NCBI GenBank assembly: GCA_905200545.1
Contig: CAJKKQ010000008.1
Coordinates: forward strand, 59,614 to 123,613
Direction: 5' to 3'
DNA from: an uncultured Oscillibacter sp.
GTDB taxonomy: Bacteria > Bacillota > Clostridia > Oscillospirales > Oscillospiraceae
DNA length: 64,000 bases
Shown here: positions 54,787 to 64,000 of the stretch, in pieces
How the letters are laid out: every line of letters begins with the position of its first letter
Position numbering within the stretch: position 1 is the first letter of the stretch
Translations under genes and position numbers: made by a program
Notes under the pieces: model-generated
Seen by the model: the letters and a program-made list of their open reading frames with translations, nothing else
What the model was told of the DNA's origin: nothing
Database searches by the model: none

Positions 54787-55158
54787 ATGCGTTTTGTAAA
54801 AAAATTCCCCGTTGTCTTTCTGATTTTGATGATGGTTTCCATGCTGGCCATTCCGGCCTACGCTGCGGATGAGGCAGAAGCCCCCGCCGAAGCCCAAACC
54901 GTAACGGAGACAACCACGACTGCGGAGGAATCCTCCGTGGGGCTCAAGGCTATTGCCGTGGGTGTGGCCATCGGCCTGGCCGCCGCAGGCGGCGCAGTAG
55001 GCATGGGCATCGTAGGCGGCAAGGCTGCCGACGGCATTTCCCGCCAGCCCGAGATGGAGGGGAAGATCCGTACCACGCTGATGCTGGATCTGGTGTTCAT
55101 CGAAACCGCAATCATCTATGCCCTGCTGGTGGTCATCCTGGTAATCTTTGTCCTGTAA
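54787..55158 (+). CDS. atpE: F-type ATP synthase subunit c with signal-peptide-like leader
   Basis: 123 residues from ATG 54787 (behind ATGGAGG); the usual length is 70-90. Residues 1-26 look like a signal peptide ending AYA before ADEAEA, followed by an acidic/Thr-rich linker (27-48). The mature hairpin has two helices with GMGIVGGKAADGISRQPEME between and the ion-binding Glu at E106 in DLVFIETAII. The Thr after E106 occurs in some Na+-type rings, but the helix-1 Gln of Na+ rings is replaced by Met, so H+ or Na+ remains open. Confidence 0.92.
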   Translation: MRFVKKFPVVFLILMMVSMLAIPAYAADEAEAPAEAQTVTETTTTAEESSVGLKAIAVGVAIGLAAAGGAVGMGIVGGKAADGISRQPEMEGKIRTTLMLDLVFIETAIIYALLVVILVIFVL

Positions 55159-55171
55159 AGGCGGTGCGGAT

Positions 55172-55675
55172 ATGAGTATTCCACTGAATATTGACTGGCA
55201 GCAAATCTTGCTGCATCTGTTCAATTTCGCCATTTTAAGCGGTGGGCTTTACCTGCTGCTCTACCGCCCGGTGAAAGCATTCATGGACCAGCGCCAGGCC
55301 TATTACCAGAACCTGCACCAGGAGGCGGAGCAGCTGAAAGAGCAGGCTGACCGGATGAAAGCCGATTATCAGTCCAAGATGTCTCAGGTAGAGGCTGACA
55401 TGGCCCGGCGCAGAGCCGACGCGGAGAAGGAACTGGATGCGCTCCGGGCCCAGCAGGTGGCTGCCGCCAAGCAGGAAGCGGAGGAAATTATCTCCAAAGC
55501 CCAAGAAAGTGCTCGGCGGGAGAAAGCGGAGGTGCTCTCCAAAGCCTCCAAGGAGCTGGTGGATATGGCGGTCACTGCAGCGGAAAAAATTGCACTGGGT
55601 TCCGAGGGCGATCCCTACGAGCAGTTCCTAAGCCTCGCGGAAGGGAGGGATTCCTGTGAGCAGCAATTCCAGTGA
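55172..55675 (+). CDS. atpF: F-type ATP synthase subunit b
   Basis: 167 residues from ATG 55172. One membrane helix near residues 9-31 ([20 protein letters not shown]) precedes a long Ala/Glu/Lys/Gln-rich coiled coil (about 40-140) that forms the peripheral stalk. The last 20 bp overlap the alpha gene. With no delta gene in the operon, the b tail must contact the delta-like extension of alpha. Confidence 0.9.
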   Translation: MSIPLNIDWQQILLHLFNFAILSGGLYLLLYRPVKAFMDQRQAYYQNLHQEAEQLKEQADRMKADYQSKMSQVEADMARRRADAEKELDALRAQQVAAAKQEAEEIISKAQESARREKAEVLSKASKELVDMAVTAAEKIALGSEGDPYEQFLSLAEGRDSCEQQFQ

Positions 55676-57419
55676 GCCTACGGCCGTCCTTCGGGGAGGT
55701 ACCCCGCCCAGTGAGGAAAACCGTCAGCGGCTGCTGAACTTTTTGCAGCAGACTTATCACCGGGCATTCACCCTGGAGTGGGAGCAGGATGACACGCTCA
55801 CCGGCGGATTTGTGCTGCAGGTAGGCACGGACATCTATGACTGGAGCGTGGAGGGGCGGCTGCGTCAGTTTGAAGAACGGCTCAAACAGCTCAATCCCAC
55901 CAGAGATGATGTCCTGCCCCTGATCCGGGAGACCGTGACCAACTGGATGCCGGAGGTCTCGCCGGAGGAGGTGGGCCAGGTACTGACGGTGGGCGATGGA
56001 ATCGCCACCGTCTCCGGACTGGAGCACGCTGCCTACGGCGAGATTCTGGTGTTTGCCGGAGGTATCAAGGGCATGGTCCAGGAGCTCAAGGAGGATCAGC
56101 TGGGCTGCATCCTCTTTGGCGATGACCAGGAGATCACCCAGGGCAGCCGCGTCCGCAGAAGCGGCAAGATGGCCGGCATCCCGGTAGGCGACGCCTATCT
56201 GGGCCGGGTGGTGGACGCCCTGGGCTCTCCCATTGACGGCAAGGGCGAGATCCCCTCCGACGGCTACCGGCCCATTGAGTCCACGGCTCCCGCCATCATC
56301 GACCGCCAGGCGGTGAACCAGCCTATGGAGACGGGTATTCTGGCCATCGACTCCATGTTCCCCATCGGCCGGGGCCAGCGTGAGCTGATCATCGGCGACC
56401 GCCAGACCGGCAAAACGGCCATTGCCCTGGACACCATCCTCAACCAGAAAGGGAAAGACGTCGTCTGCATCTATGTAGCCATCGGCCAGAAGGCCAGTTC
56501 CGTGGCACAAGTGGTGGAGACGCTGGAAAAGTTCGGGGCTCTGGACTACTCCGTGGTGGTCAGCGCCTCTGCCAGCGATTCCGCCACGCTGCAATACATC
56601 GCCCCCTATGCCGGCTGCGCCCTGGGAGAGTATTTCATGAACAAGGGCAGGGATGTGCTGATCGTCTATGACGACCTTTCCAAGCACGCCATCGCATATC
56701 GCGCCCTGAGCCTGCTGCTGGAGCGCTCCCCCGGACGGGAAGCCTATCCCGGCGACGTCTTCTATCTCCACTCCCGGCTGTTGGAGCGCTCCGCCCACCT
56801 GTCGGAAGAAAAGGGCGGCGGCAGCATGACTGCCCTGCCCATCGTGGAAACCCAGGCAGGCGACGTGTCCGCCTATATCCCCACCAACATCATCTCCATC
56901 ACCGACGGTCAGATTTTCCTGGAGAGCGATTTATTCTTTGCCGGACAGCGGCCCGCCGTGAATGTGGGCCTTTCCGTCTCCCGTGTGGGCGGTGACGCTC
57001 AAACCAAGGCCATGAAGAAAGCGGCAGGTACCCTGCGGCTGGACCTGGCCCAGTTTCGGGAGATGGAGGTGTTCACGCAATTCTCCAGCGACTTGGACGA
57101 CTTGACCCGCAAGCAGCTGGTATACGGCCAGGGACTCATGCGCCTGCTGCGCCAGACCCAGTCCCACCCCATGTGCCAGCATCAGGAGGTCATCTTGTTG
57201 GTGGCTGCGCTGCGCCATATCCTGCAGGATGTCCCGCTGCGTCAAATAGATCAGTTCCGTTCCGACTTTCTTGCAAAAATGGAGCACGCAGCCGGTGACC
57301 TCTGCCGCCGGATCGATGAGACCGGCCAGCTGACCGATCAGGATATCCAATCCATCGCAGACCTGGCCCAGACCTTCACCGAGAAATGGCTGGGGGCCTC
57401 TAAGGCAGAAAAGGGGTAA
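55656..57419 (+). CDS. atpA: F-type ATP synthase alpha subunit with N-terminal delta-like domain
   Basis: 587 residues, about 80 longer than usual. Residues 20-80 read [16 protein letters not shown], then [20 protein letters not shown] then [12 protein letters not shown]. This matches the C-terminal domain of the delta (OSCP) subunit, where a GGF-x-ixVGD-x-xxDxSVxxxL pattern precedes a final helix. The alpha body follows: P-loop GDRQTGKT at 247-254 (about 78 residues further in than usual), and [17 protein letters not shown]. No separate atpH lies in the operon, so this is most simply a fusion that replaces the delta anchor. Start is GTG 55656 behind AAGGGAGGG. Confidence 0.9.
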   Translation: MSSNSSEPTAVLRGGTPPSEENRQRLLNFLQQTYHRAFTLEWEQDDTLTGGFVLQVGTDIYDWSVEGRLRQFEERLKQLNPTRDDVLPLIRETVTNWMPEVSPEEVGQVLTVGDGIATVSGLEHAAYGEILVFAGGIKGMVQELKEDQLGCILFGDDQEITQGSRVRRSGKMAGIPVGDAYLGRVVDALGSPIDGKGEIPSDGYRPIESTAPAIIDRQAVNQPMETGILAIDSMFPIGRGQRELIIGDRQTGKTAIALDTILNQKGKDVVCIYVAIGQKASSVAQVVETLEKFGALDYSVVVSASASDSATLQYIAPYAGCALGEYFMNKGRDVLIVYDDLSKHAIAYRALSLLLERSPGREAYPGDVFYLHSRLLERSAHLSEEKGGGSMTALPIVETQAGDVSAYIPTNIISITDGQIFLESDLFFAGQRPAVNVGLSVSRVGGDAQTKAMKKAAGTLRLDLAQFREMEVFTQFSSDLDDLTRKQLVYGQGLMRLLRQTQSHPMCQHQEVILLVAALRHILQDVPLRQIDQFRSDFLAKMEHAAGDLCRRIDETGQLTDQDIQSIADLAQTFTEKWLGASKAEKG

Positions 57420-57424
57420 GGCGC

Positions 57425-59729
<2,305 letters not shown>

Positions 59730-59730
<1 letters not shown>

Positions 59731-60137
59731 TGGAAGCATTCCAGGTCCATATTCTGGCATCCGATCATCCCTTTTACGAGGGGATGTGCTATTCCCTGAT
59801 CCTCCCCACTGCCGGAGGGATGTGCGGCATTCAGGCCCATCACAGCAACATGATCACAGCCCTGGTCCCAGGCACACTGACCTATCAGGTCCAGGAGAAC
59901 GTCTCCCAGGAGGCAGCGGTCTCCGGGGGCCTTGCCAAGGTGGAAAACGGCGAGGTTTTGATCCTGGTGGATACGGCGGAGCGGCCGGATGAGATCGACG
60001 CCAAACGGGCCAAGCGGGATGCGGATGCCGCCAAGGAGGCCCTGCTGCAAAAAAAGAGCATCCAGGAGTATCGGGCGGCCCAGGCCACCCTGGCCCGGGC
60101 CATCAGCCGCCTGCGGGTCAAGCGCCATTCCCGTTGA
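59730..60137 (+). CDS. atpC: F-type ATP synthase epsilon subunit
   Basis: 135 residues, normal length. The N-terminal beta sandwich (FQVHILASDHPFYEGMCYSL then MCGIQAHHSNMITALVPGTL) is followed by a two-helix C-terminal arm (DAKRAKRDADAAKEALLQKK). ATG overlaps the beta stop (TGATG). It couples the rotor to catalysis and may inhibit ATP hydrolysis through the helical arm. It is the last operon gene by order; no terminator is clear before the next gene. Confidence 0.92.
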
Positions 60138-60197
60138 CAACGGACTACCCAACGCTACAAGACTTCCCGTCATCGAATAGAGGAGGACATTACGGCC

Positions 60198-60809
60198 ATG
60201 AAAAACAGAGTCATCACCATCAGCCGCGAATTTGGCAGCGGAGGCCGCACCATCGGCAAACGGGTGGCAGCCGAACTGGGCATTCCCTGTTATGACAATG
60301 AGCTGCTGCAAAAAATTGCACAGGAGAGCGGATTCCAGGAAAGCTATATCAAGGAGGCCGGGGAGTATGCGCCCGGTGGATTTTTAGCCAACGCCTTTTC
60401 CCGCCAGGACTTCGGGCCCAACAATGCCGACTACCTCTGGCAGATACAATACAGGATTATCTCCGAGTTGGCTGAAAAGGGCTCCTGCGTCATTGTAGGC
60501 CGGTGCGCGGATTATATTCTCCGGGACAAGGCGGACTGCCTGCGGGTCTTTATCCACGCAGATATGAAGTTTCGGGCGGCGCGTATCGTGCAGGAGTACG
60601 GCGAGCGGACGGAATCCCCAAAGCAGCGGCTGAAGGACAAAGACAAACGCCGGGCGGCTTATCATCGCTTCTATACCGACATGAAATGGGGCCACGCGCA
60701 GAACTATGATCTCACCCTCAACAGCGGGACCCTTGGGATCGACCAGTGTGTGGATATCATCAAAGGACTTTACAAAGGCGCAGGTTGCATGTGCGCAGAA
60801 AAATACTAA
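60198..60809 (+). CDS. Cytidylate-kinase-like P-loop protein
   Basis: 203 residues. It begins MKNRVITISREFGSGGRTIG, the pattern of the cytidylate-kinase-like family, in which the phosphate-binding loop is GSGGRTIGK rather than a full Walker A of AdK type. The lid and CMP-binding regions of true Cmk are reduced. VIVGRCADYILRDK supports the family. Its substrate is uncertain. It lies 60 bp after the ATP synthase operon, and the radical SAM gene follows 20 bp later. Confidence 0.8.
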   Translation: MKNRVITISREFGSGGRTIGKRVAAELGIPCYDNELLQKIAQESGFQESYIKEAGEYAPGGFLANAFSRQDFGPNNADYLWQIQYRIISELAEKGSCVIVGRCADYILRDKADCLRVFIHADMKFRAARIVQEYGERTESPKQRLKDKDKRRAAYHRFYTDMKWGHAQNYDLTLNSGTLGIDQCVDIIKGLYKGAGCMCAEKY

Positions 60810-60829
60810 ATAAAACAGAAGGGATCTCA

Positions 60830-62209
60830 TTGGACGAAAAATCTATGATTGAAGCCGTACAGTCATTCGCGGCAAAGCAAGCACTGAAATACATGGAACA
60901 GGAGCCGGAAAAGAATCTCCCCAAGCTATTGGATTGGGCGGACAAATTTGATAAGAACGATCTCTACCTCGCTCAGCGGAGGGTCCTGCGCAAGGTGCTG
61001 GATCACCCAGAGGGAAACTGGTACCAGCTGATCCGGAAGGTACTCCAGCTGGACGAGGGCGTCCGGAACGCATTCCTGGAAAATTTTATGGTCAATGCCT
61101 CTTTGATCGGAGGAGCCCGCCAGGCTGCCATCCGCAGACAGGAGGGGTGCAATGTTCCCTGGGCCATTCTGCTGGACCCCACTTCCGCTTGCAACCTCCG
61201 CTGCACCGGCTGCTGGGCAGCGGAGTACGGGCATAACCTGAATCTGAGCCTGGAAACCATCGACAGCATCATTCGCCAGGGCAAGGCGCTGGGGACCTAC
61301 ATGTACATCTACACCGGCGGCGAGCCCTTGGTCCGCAAATCCGACCTGATCCGGCTGTGTGAACTGCACCCGGACTGCGAATTTCTCTCCTTTACCAACG
61401 GCACCCTCATTGACGAAGCCTTCTGCCAAGAGATGCTGCGGGTAAAGAACTTCGTCCCCGCTATCTCTCTGGAGGGTTTTGAGCCCGCCAATGACAGCCG
61501 CCGGGGCGGCGGCTGTTTTCAAAAAGTACAGGCAGCCATGCAGCTGCTCAAGGCACACAAACTGCCCTTTGGTATCTCCTCCTGCTACACCGCCGCCAAT
61601 TACGATGACATCAGCAGTGAGGCCTACTTCGACATGATCGTTGAAGCCGGAGCCCTGTTCGTATGGTTTTTCCACTACATGCCCGTGGGCAACGACGCCG
61701 TACCGGAACTGCTGCCCACCCCAGAGCAACGGAAAACAGTGTATACACGCATCCGGAACTTCCGGGAGAGCAAGCCAATTTTCAGTATGGACTTTCAAAA
61801 CGACGCCGAATTTGTAGGCGGGTGCATTGCCGGCGGGCGGAACTATCTCCACATCAACGCCGCCGGGGACGTGGAGCCCTGTGTGTTCATCCACTACTCC
61901 AATGTCAATATCCACGACCATACGCTGCTGGAAGCGTTGAAGAGTCCCCTGTTCATGGCCTACCACGACAGCCAGCCTTTTAACAAGAACATGCTGCGCC
62001 CCTGCCCCATGCTGGAGAATCCGGAGCGGCTGCGGGAGATGGTAAAGAAAAGCGGGGCCAAATCCACGGATCTTCAATCTCCGGAGAGTGTGGATCACCT
62101 TTGTGACAAGTGCCTTTCCTATGCCGAAAACTGGACACCAACAGCGGACGCCCTATGGGCAGAAAGCGGGCACGCCCGGCCGCAGACGCCATCCGCCGGC
62201 AGTCACTGA
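60830..62209 (+). CDS. Radical SAM protein with SPASM-like C-terminus
   Basis: About 459 residues from TTG 60830, which sits at good distance from AGAAGGGA; ATG 60845 is the alternative. The cluster motif CNLRCTGC holds the three cysteines for the 4Fe-4S cluster. An N-terminal helical domain (about 1-110) precedes it. YIYTGGEPL and the C-terminal cysteines (GGCIAGGRNYLHINAAGD, then CVF) resemble the radical SAM proteins of heme and peptide modification. No peptide substrate is identifiable nearby. Confidence 0.85.
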   Translation: MDEKSMIEAVQSFAAKQALKYMEQEPEKNLPKLLDWADKFDKNDLYLAQRRVLRKVLDHPEGNWYQLIRKVLQLDEGVRNAFLENFMVNASLIGGARQAAIRRQEGCNVPWAILLDPTSACNLRCTGCWAAEYGHNLNLSLETIDSIIRQGKALGTYMYIYTGGEPLVRKSDLIRLCELHPDCEFLSFTNGTLIDEAFCQEMLRVKNFVPAISLEGFEPANDSRRGGGCFQKVQAAMQLLKAHKLPFGISSCYTAANYDDISSEAYFDMIVEAGALFVWFFHYMPVGNDAVPELLPTPEQRKTVYTRIRNFRESKPIFSMDFQNDAEFVGGCIAGGRNYLHINAAGDVEPCVFIHYSNVNIHDHTLLEALKSPLFMAYHDSQPFNKNMLRPCPMLENPERLREMVKKSGAKSTDLQSPESVDHLCDKCLSYAENWTPTADALWAESGHARPQTPSAGSH

Positions 62210-62239
62210 AAACCGGGGGCTATAAGTATTTTTCTCCAG

Positions 62240-62262
62240 CTGTGCCGCAGTAAAGAATATAT
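62240..62262 (+). repeat. Core repeat downstream of the radical SAM gene
   Basis: CTGTGCCGCAGTAAAGAATA then TA matches the right half of the cores at 33593 and 38912 (GCCGCAGTAAAGAATATAGG). Its upstream half is lost or replaced by ATTTTTCTCCAG. Confidence 0.55.
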
Positions 62263-62297
62263 TCGTTTTCAAAATGGGACATTGTTGCAGTACTGAT

Positions 62298-62537
62298 ATG
62301 GGAAAACAGAAGTCAAATAGAAATTGTCCCATTGTTGCGGCTTATAGGCGGCTGTACAAGCCTTGCAGAAGGGGGTGCATCCTCTGGGCAGCTGCAAGCC
62401 GAGTGCGGCCTCTGTGGACGAAGATTGGGAAGGCGGTTTCGCAGAAATATCTCCAGGCAGAAAAAGCCGCGGCGGATGAAATGGGAGGTAGTTTTTGGGA
62501 AGATCCGGCAATTTGGACCAGGCGAAAAAAGTACTAG
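62298..62537 (+). CDS. Putative small protein in repeat context
   Basis: 79 codons from ATG 62298 (ATG 62274 is also in frame). The protein starts MGKQKSNRNCPIVAAYRRLY and is Arg/Lys-rich with a likely helical tail (KYLQAEKAAADEMGG). PIVAAYRRLY corresponds to the PIVAAY-type segment in the second repeat unit at 39108, 50666 and 33693. It may therefore be the longest surviving copy of that small gene. No strong ribosome site precedes it, so coding status is uncertain. Confidence 0.4.
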   Translation: MGKQKSNRNCPIVAAYRRLYKPCRRGCILWAAASRVRPLWTKIGKAVSQKYLQAEKAAADEMGGSFWEDPAIWTRRKKY

Positions 62538-62611
62538 ATAAAGGGAGGTGGTCGGTAGGCTAAAAAATCCAGCATTGCCAAACAGTTGCGCCGTGTCGGG
62601 CTGGAGCCGAA

Positions 62612-62663
62612 ACTTTTTCCCTCTGAAAGTTCGATCCTTGCGTCGCTATATCAAAGAAAAGGG
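62612..62663 (+). repeat. Left core of integrase element (copy G)
   Basis: AAACTTTTTCCCTCTGAAAG is followed by TTCGATCCTTGCGTCGCTAT and ATCAAAGAAAAGGG. The pattern TTGCGTCGCT...AAAGAAAAG corresponds to AATTTGCGTCGCTGTAAAAG at 23108 (copy C), about 110 bp before the helper gene. Confidence 0.55.
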
Positions 62664-62776
62664 TTGAGAGAAATAGAGCCCGAGGAGTTCTTAACATTCC
62701 GATAACTCCGCCCGTTTACCTTGGCTACTCTCCGCAAGTTGGAGTATTGTGTGTCGCTGAATAGGAGGCGATACGC

Positions 62777-63082
62777 ATGAGGGATTACATGATGGCCCTG
62801 CATCAACGGTTTCACAAGGAGCCGGAATGTCGGGAAGTCAGGAAGGAGCTGGAGGCGGTCCATCAGGAGCTCTACCAAGTGCTGGACGGGCGTGGGCAGG
62901 AGCAGCTGCTGAAGCTGGCAGACCTGGAGAACGAACTGCAGGAGGAGATATCCCTGAAAAGTTTCCTCTCTGGATTTAAACTGGCCCTGGGAATCGCAGT
63001 GGAACTGGCCCCCTCCTACTCCTTCGACGATGACGAGGAGCAGCGAGCCTGCGAAGCCCTCCGGCAAAGGAGGGGCAAGTGA
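62777..63082 (+). CDS. DUF6809-like small helper protein of the integrase element
   Basis: 101 residues and intact here. It reads MRDYMMALHQRFHKEPECRE, then LLKLADLENELQEEISLKSF then LSGFKLALGIAVELAPSYSF. This pattern of helices with a GFKLGxxI-type tail resembles the small DUF6809-like proteins that precede tyrosine integrases in Firmicutes; the family match is by eye. It overlaps the integrase start by the ATGA-type junction (TGATGG). Copies C and F carry broken versions. A role in recombination or its control is inferred. Confidence 0.65.
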   Translation: MRDYMMALHQRFHKEPECREVRKELEAVHQELYQVLDGRGQEQLLKLADLENELQEEISLKSFLSGFKLALGIAVELAPSYSFDDDEEQRACEALRQRRGK

Positions 63083-64000
63083 TGGCCAAGAAGCGGGCCA
63101 ACGGCGAGGGAAACATCCGCAAGCGGAAGGACGGGCGCTGGGAAGGTCGGTACACCGCGGGGTACGACCAGAATGGCAAGCAAATCATCAAGAACGTGCT
63201 GGGCAGGACCCAGGCGGAAGTGAAATCCAGGCCGGCCGTAGCGATTACGGAAAGCCAGCAGCTGGACGCCTCCCGATCCGGAGAGTACACCGTGGCAGAA
63301 TGGCTGCGGCTGTGGTTCGAGCTCTACGCCAAACTCACCAGCCGGGAGATTCAGAAGATGTACAAGGACCTGCTGGAAAACGGGAGACTGCGAAAAAAGC
63401 GGAGAAAGAAACACCCTGGTCTCAGCGGCTCCACAGTACGGGGCGTCCACATCATGCTCCACAGCGCCCTGGACCGAGCGGTGAAAGAGCGGCTGCTGAT
63501 CCGTAATCCCGCAGACAGCTGCGTGGTACCGAAAGTCCAGCACCAGGAGATGAAGACGCTCCAGCCAGAGGATCTGAAAGCCTACCTGGACGCGGCGGAG
63601 CGGCGGAACGCCCTGGCTATGTTCTATCTGGAGTTGGTCAGCGGCATCCGAAAAGGCGAACTGGTGGTGCTACAATGGGCGGACCTGGACGTGGAGCAGC
63701 GAACTATCCCCGTCAGCAAACAGGCTACCAAGGACGCAGATAACAATCTCATTGTGGCAAGGCCTAAGACTGAGAACTCCATCCGCCAGGAGGCGGTGGA
63801 CCTGCTTATCCAGGAGCACGCCAAGCACCCAAGTAACCTCTGGCTCTTCCCCTCCTCTCGCACCGGGGCCATGTACCACCCGAACTCGGTGGCTACCCTC
63901 CACCAGCGGATCCTGAAAGACGCCGGACTGGAACACCTCCGGTTCCACGATCTCCGGCACCCGTATGTCAAGCACACGACAAAAATTTTTAGCTTGCGCT
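63082..64000 (+). pseudogene. Tyrosine-type integrase, longest copy but internally deleted (copy G)
   Basis: The frame is open from ATG 63082 to the window edge (about 306 codons). N-terminal AP2-like DNA-binding (RANGEGNIRKRKDGRWEGR) and catalytic regions (VSGIRKGELVVLQWADLD, HLRFHDLRH) are present. Two losses are apparent. The SAM-like core-binding domain jumps from FELYAK to LTSREIQKMYKDLL, missing about 30 residues. The segment LISIPQ found in copy F is missing (NSIRQEAVDLL). After HDLRH the sequence diverges (63960 onward) and the last His and Tyr are not seen, so the gene is probably inactive. Confidence 0.78.

Overview
This looks like a chromosomal window from a gut-type Clostridia bacterium, probably Oscillospiraceae (Flavonifractor/Pseudoflavonifractor-like). 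The reasons are the GC-rich coding sequence, AGGAGG-type ribosome sites, BceRSAB-like, ECF-sigma/anti-sigma and SLH-domain genes, a galactoside operon, and an F-type ATP synthase operon. The placement is inferred from gene families only. I see no rRNA or tRNA gene, no CRISPR array and no intact insertion sequence.

Layout. 1-7053: the end of an FtsX-like permease, an XRE regulator, then a peptide-antibiotic sensing and resistance module (response regulator, short sensor kinase, ABC ATPase, FtsX-like permease) with a BceR-type operator in its promoter. 7515-12955: an ECF sigma/anti-sigma pair, an uncharacterised membrane protein and a Sel1-repeat protein. 13576-17491 (minus): a lipoprotein remnant, a 55-residue protein, an XRE membrane regulator and a second ECF sigma/anti-sigma-like pair. 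18049-22516 (minus): a third sigma locus, frameshifted, coupled to an ABC exporter. 22720-23065: two small proteins. 23733-30406 (minus): LacI regulator, alpha-galactosidase, GPH sugar symporter and GH42 beta-galactosidase. 30988-33455 (minus): a two-component system. 33802-38804: an excisionase/LuxR hybrid regulator and an SLH surface protein. 39364-43538: a DUF3100-type transporter, a TauE-like permease, an amidohydrolase and a Crp/Fnr regulator. 43605-50491 (minus): gene remnants, two lipoproteins, and a Ser/Thr kinase with leucine-rich repeats plus its small HTH partner. 52072-62209: MarR and MFS genes, an F1Fo ATP synthase operon, a cytidylate-kinase-like protein and a radical SAM protein.

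The most unusual structural signal is what separates these units. At least seven intergenic gaps hold decayed copies of one element: a small DUF6809-like gene, a tyrosine integrase, a GC-rich terminator hairpin with arms AGCGCACCGG/CCGGTGCGCT, and a short core resembling CTCAAAATCTGCGCCGCAGTAAAG. Every copy I can orient lies on the plus strand. The copies carry different internal deletions, and even the longest (62777 to the window end) has lost integrase segments. A second repeated coding-like segment, with a PIVAAY-type motif, follows the core in four places. The window therefore reads as intact functional modules separated by a dispersed, co-oriented and largely dead integrative element family.

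The most unusual gene-level feature is the ATP synthase. The order is a, c, b, alpha, gamma, beta, epsilon, with no separate delta gene. The alpha subunit carries about 78 extra N-terminal residues that resemble the C-terminal domain of delta, and the c subunit has a signal-peptide-like leader.
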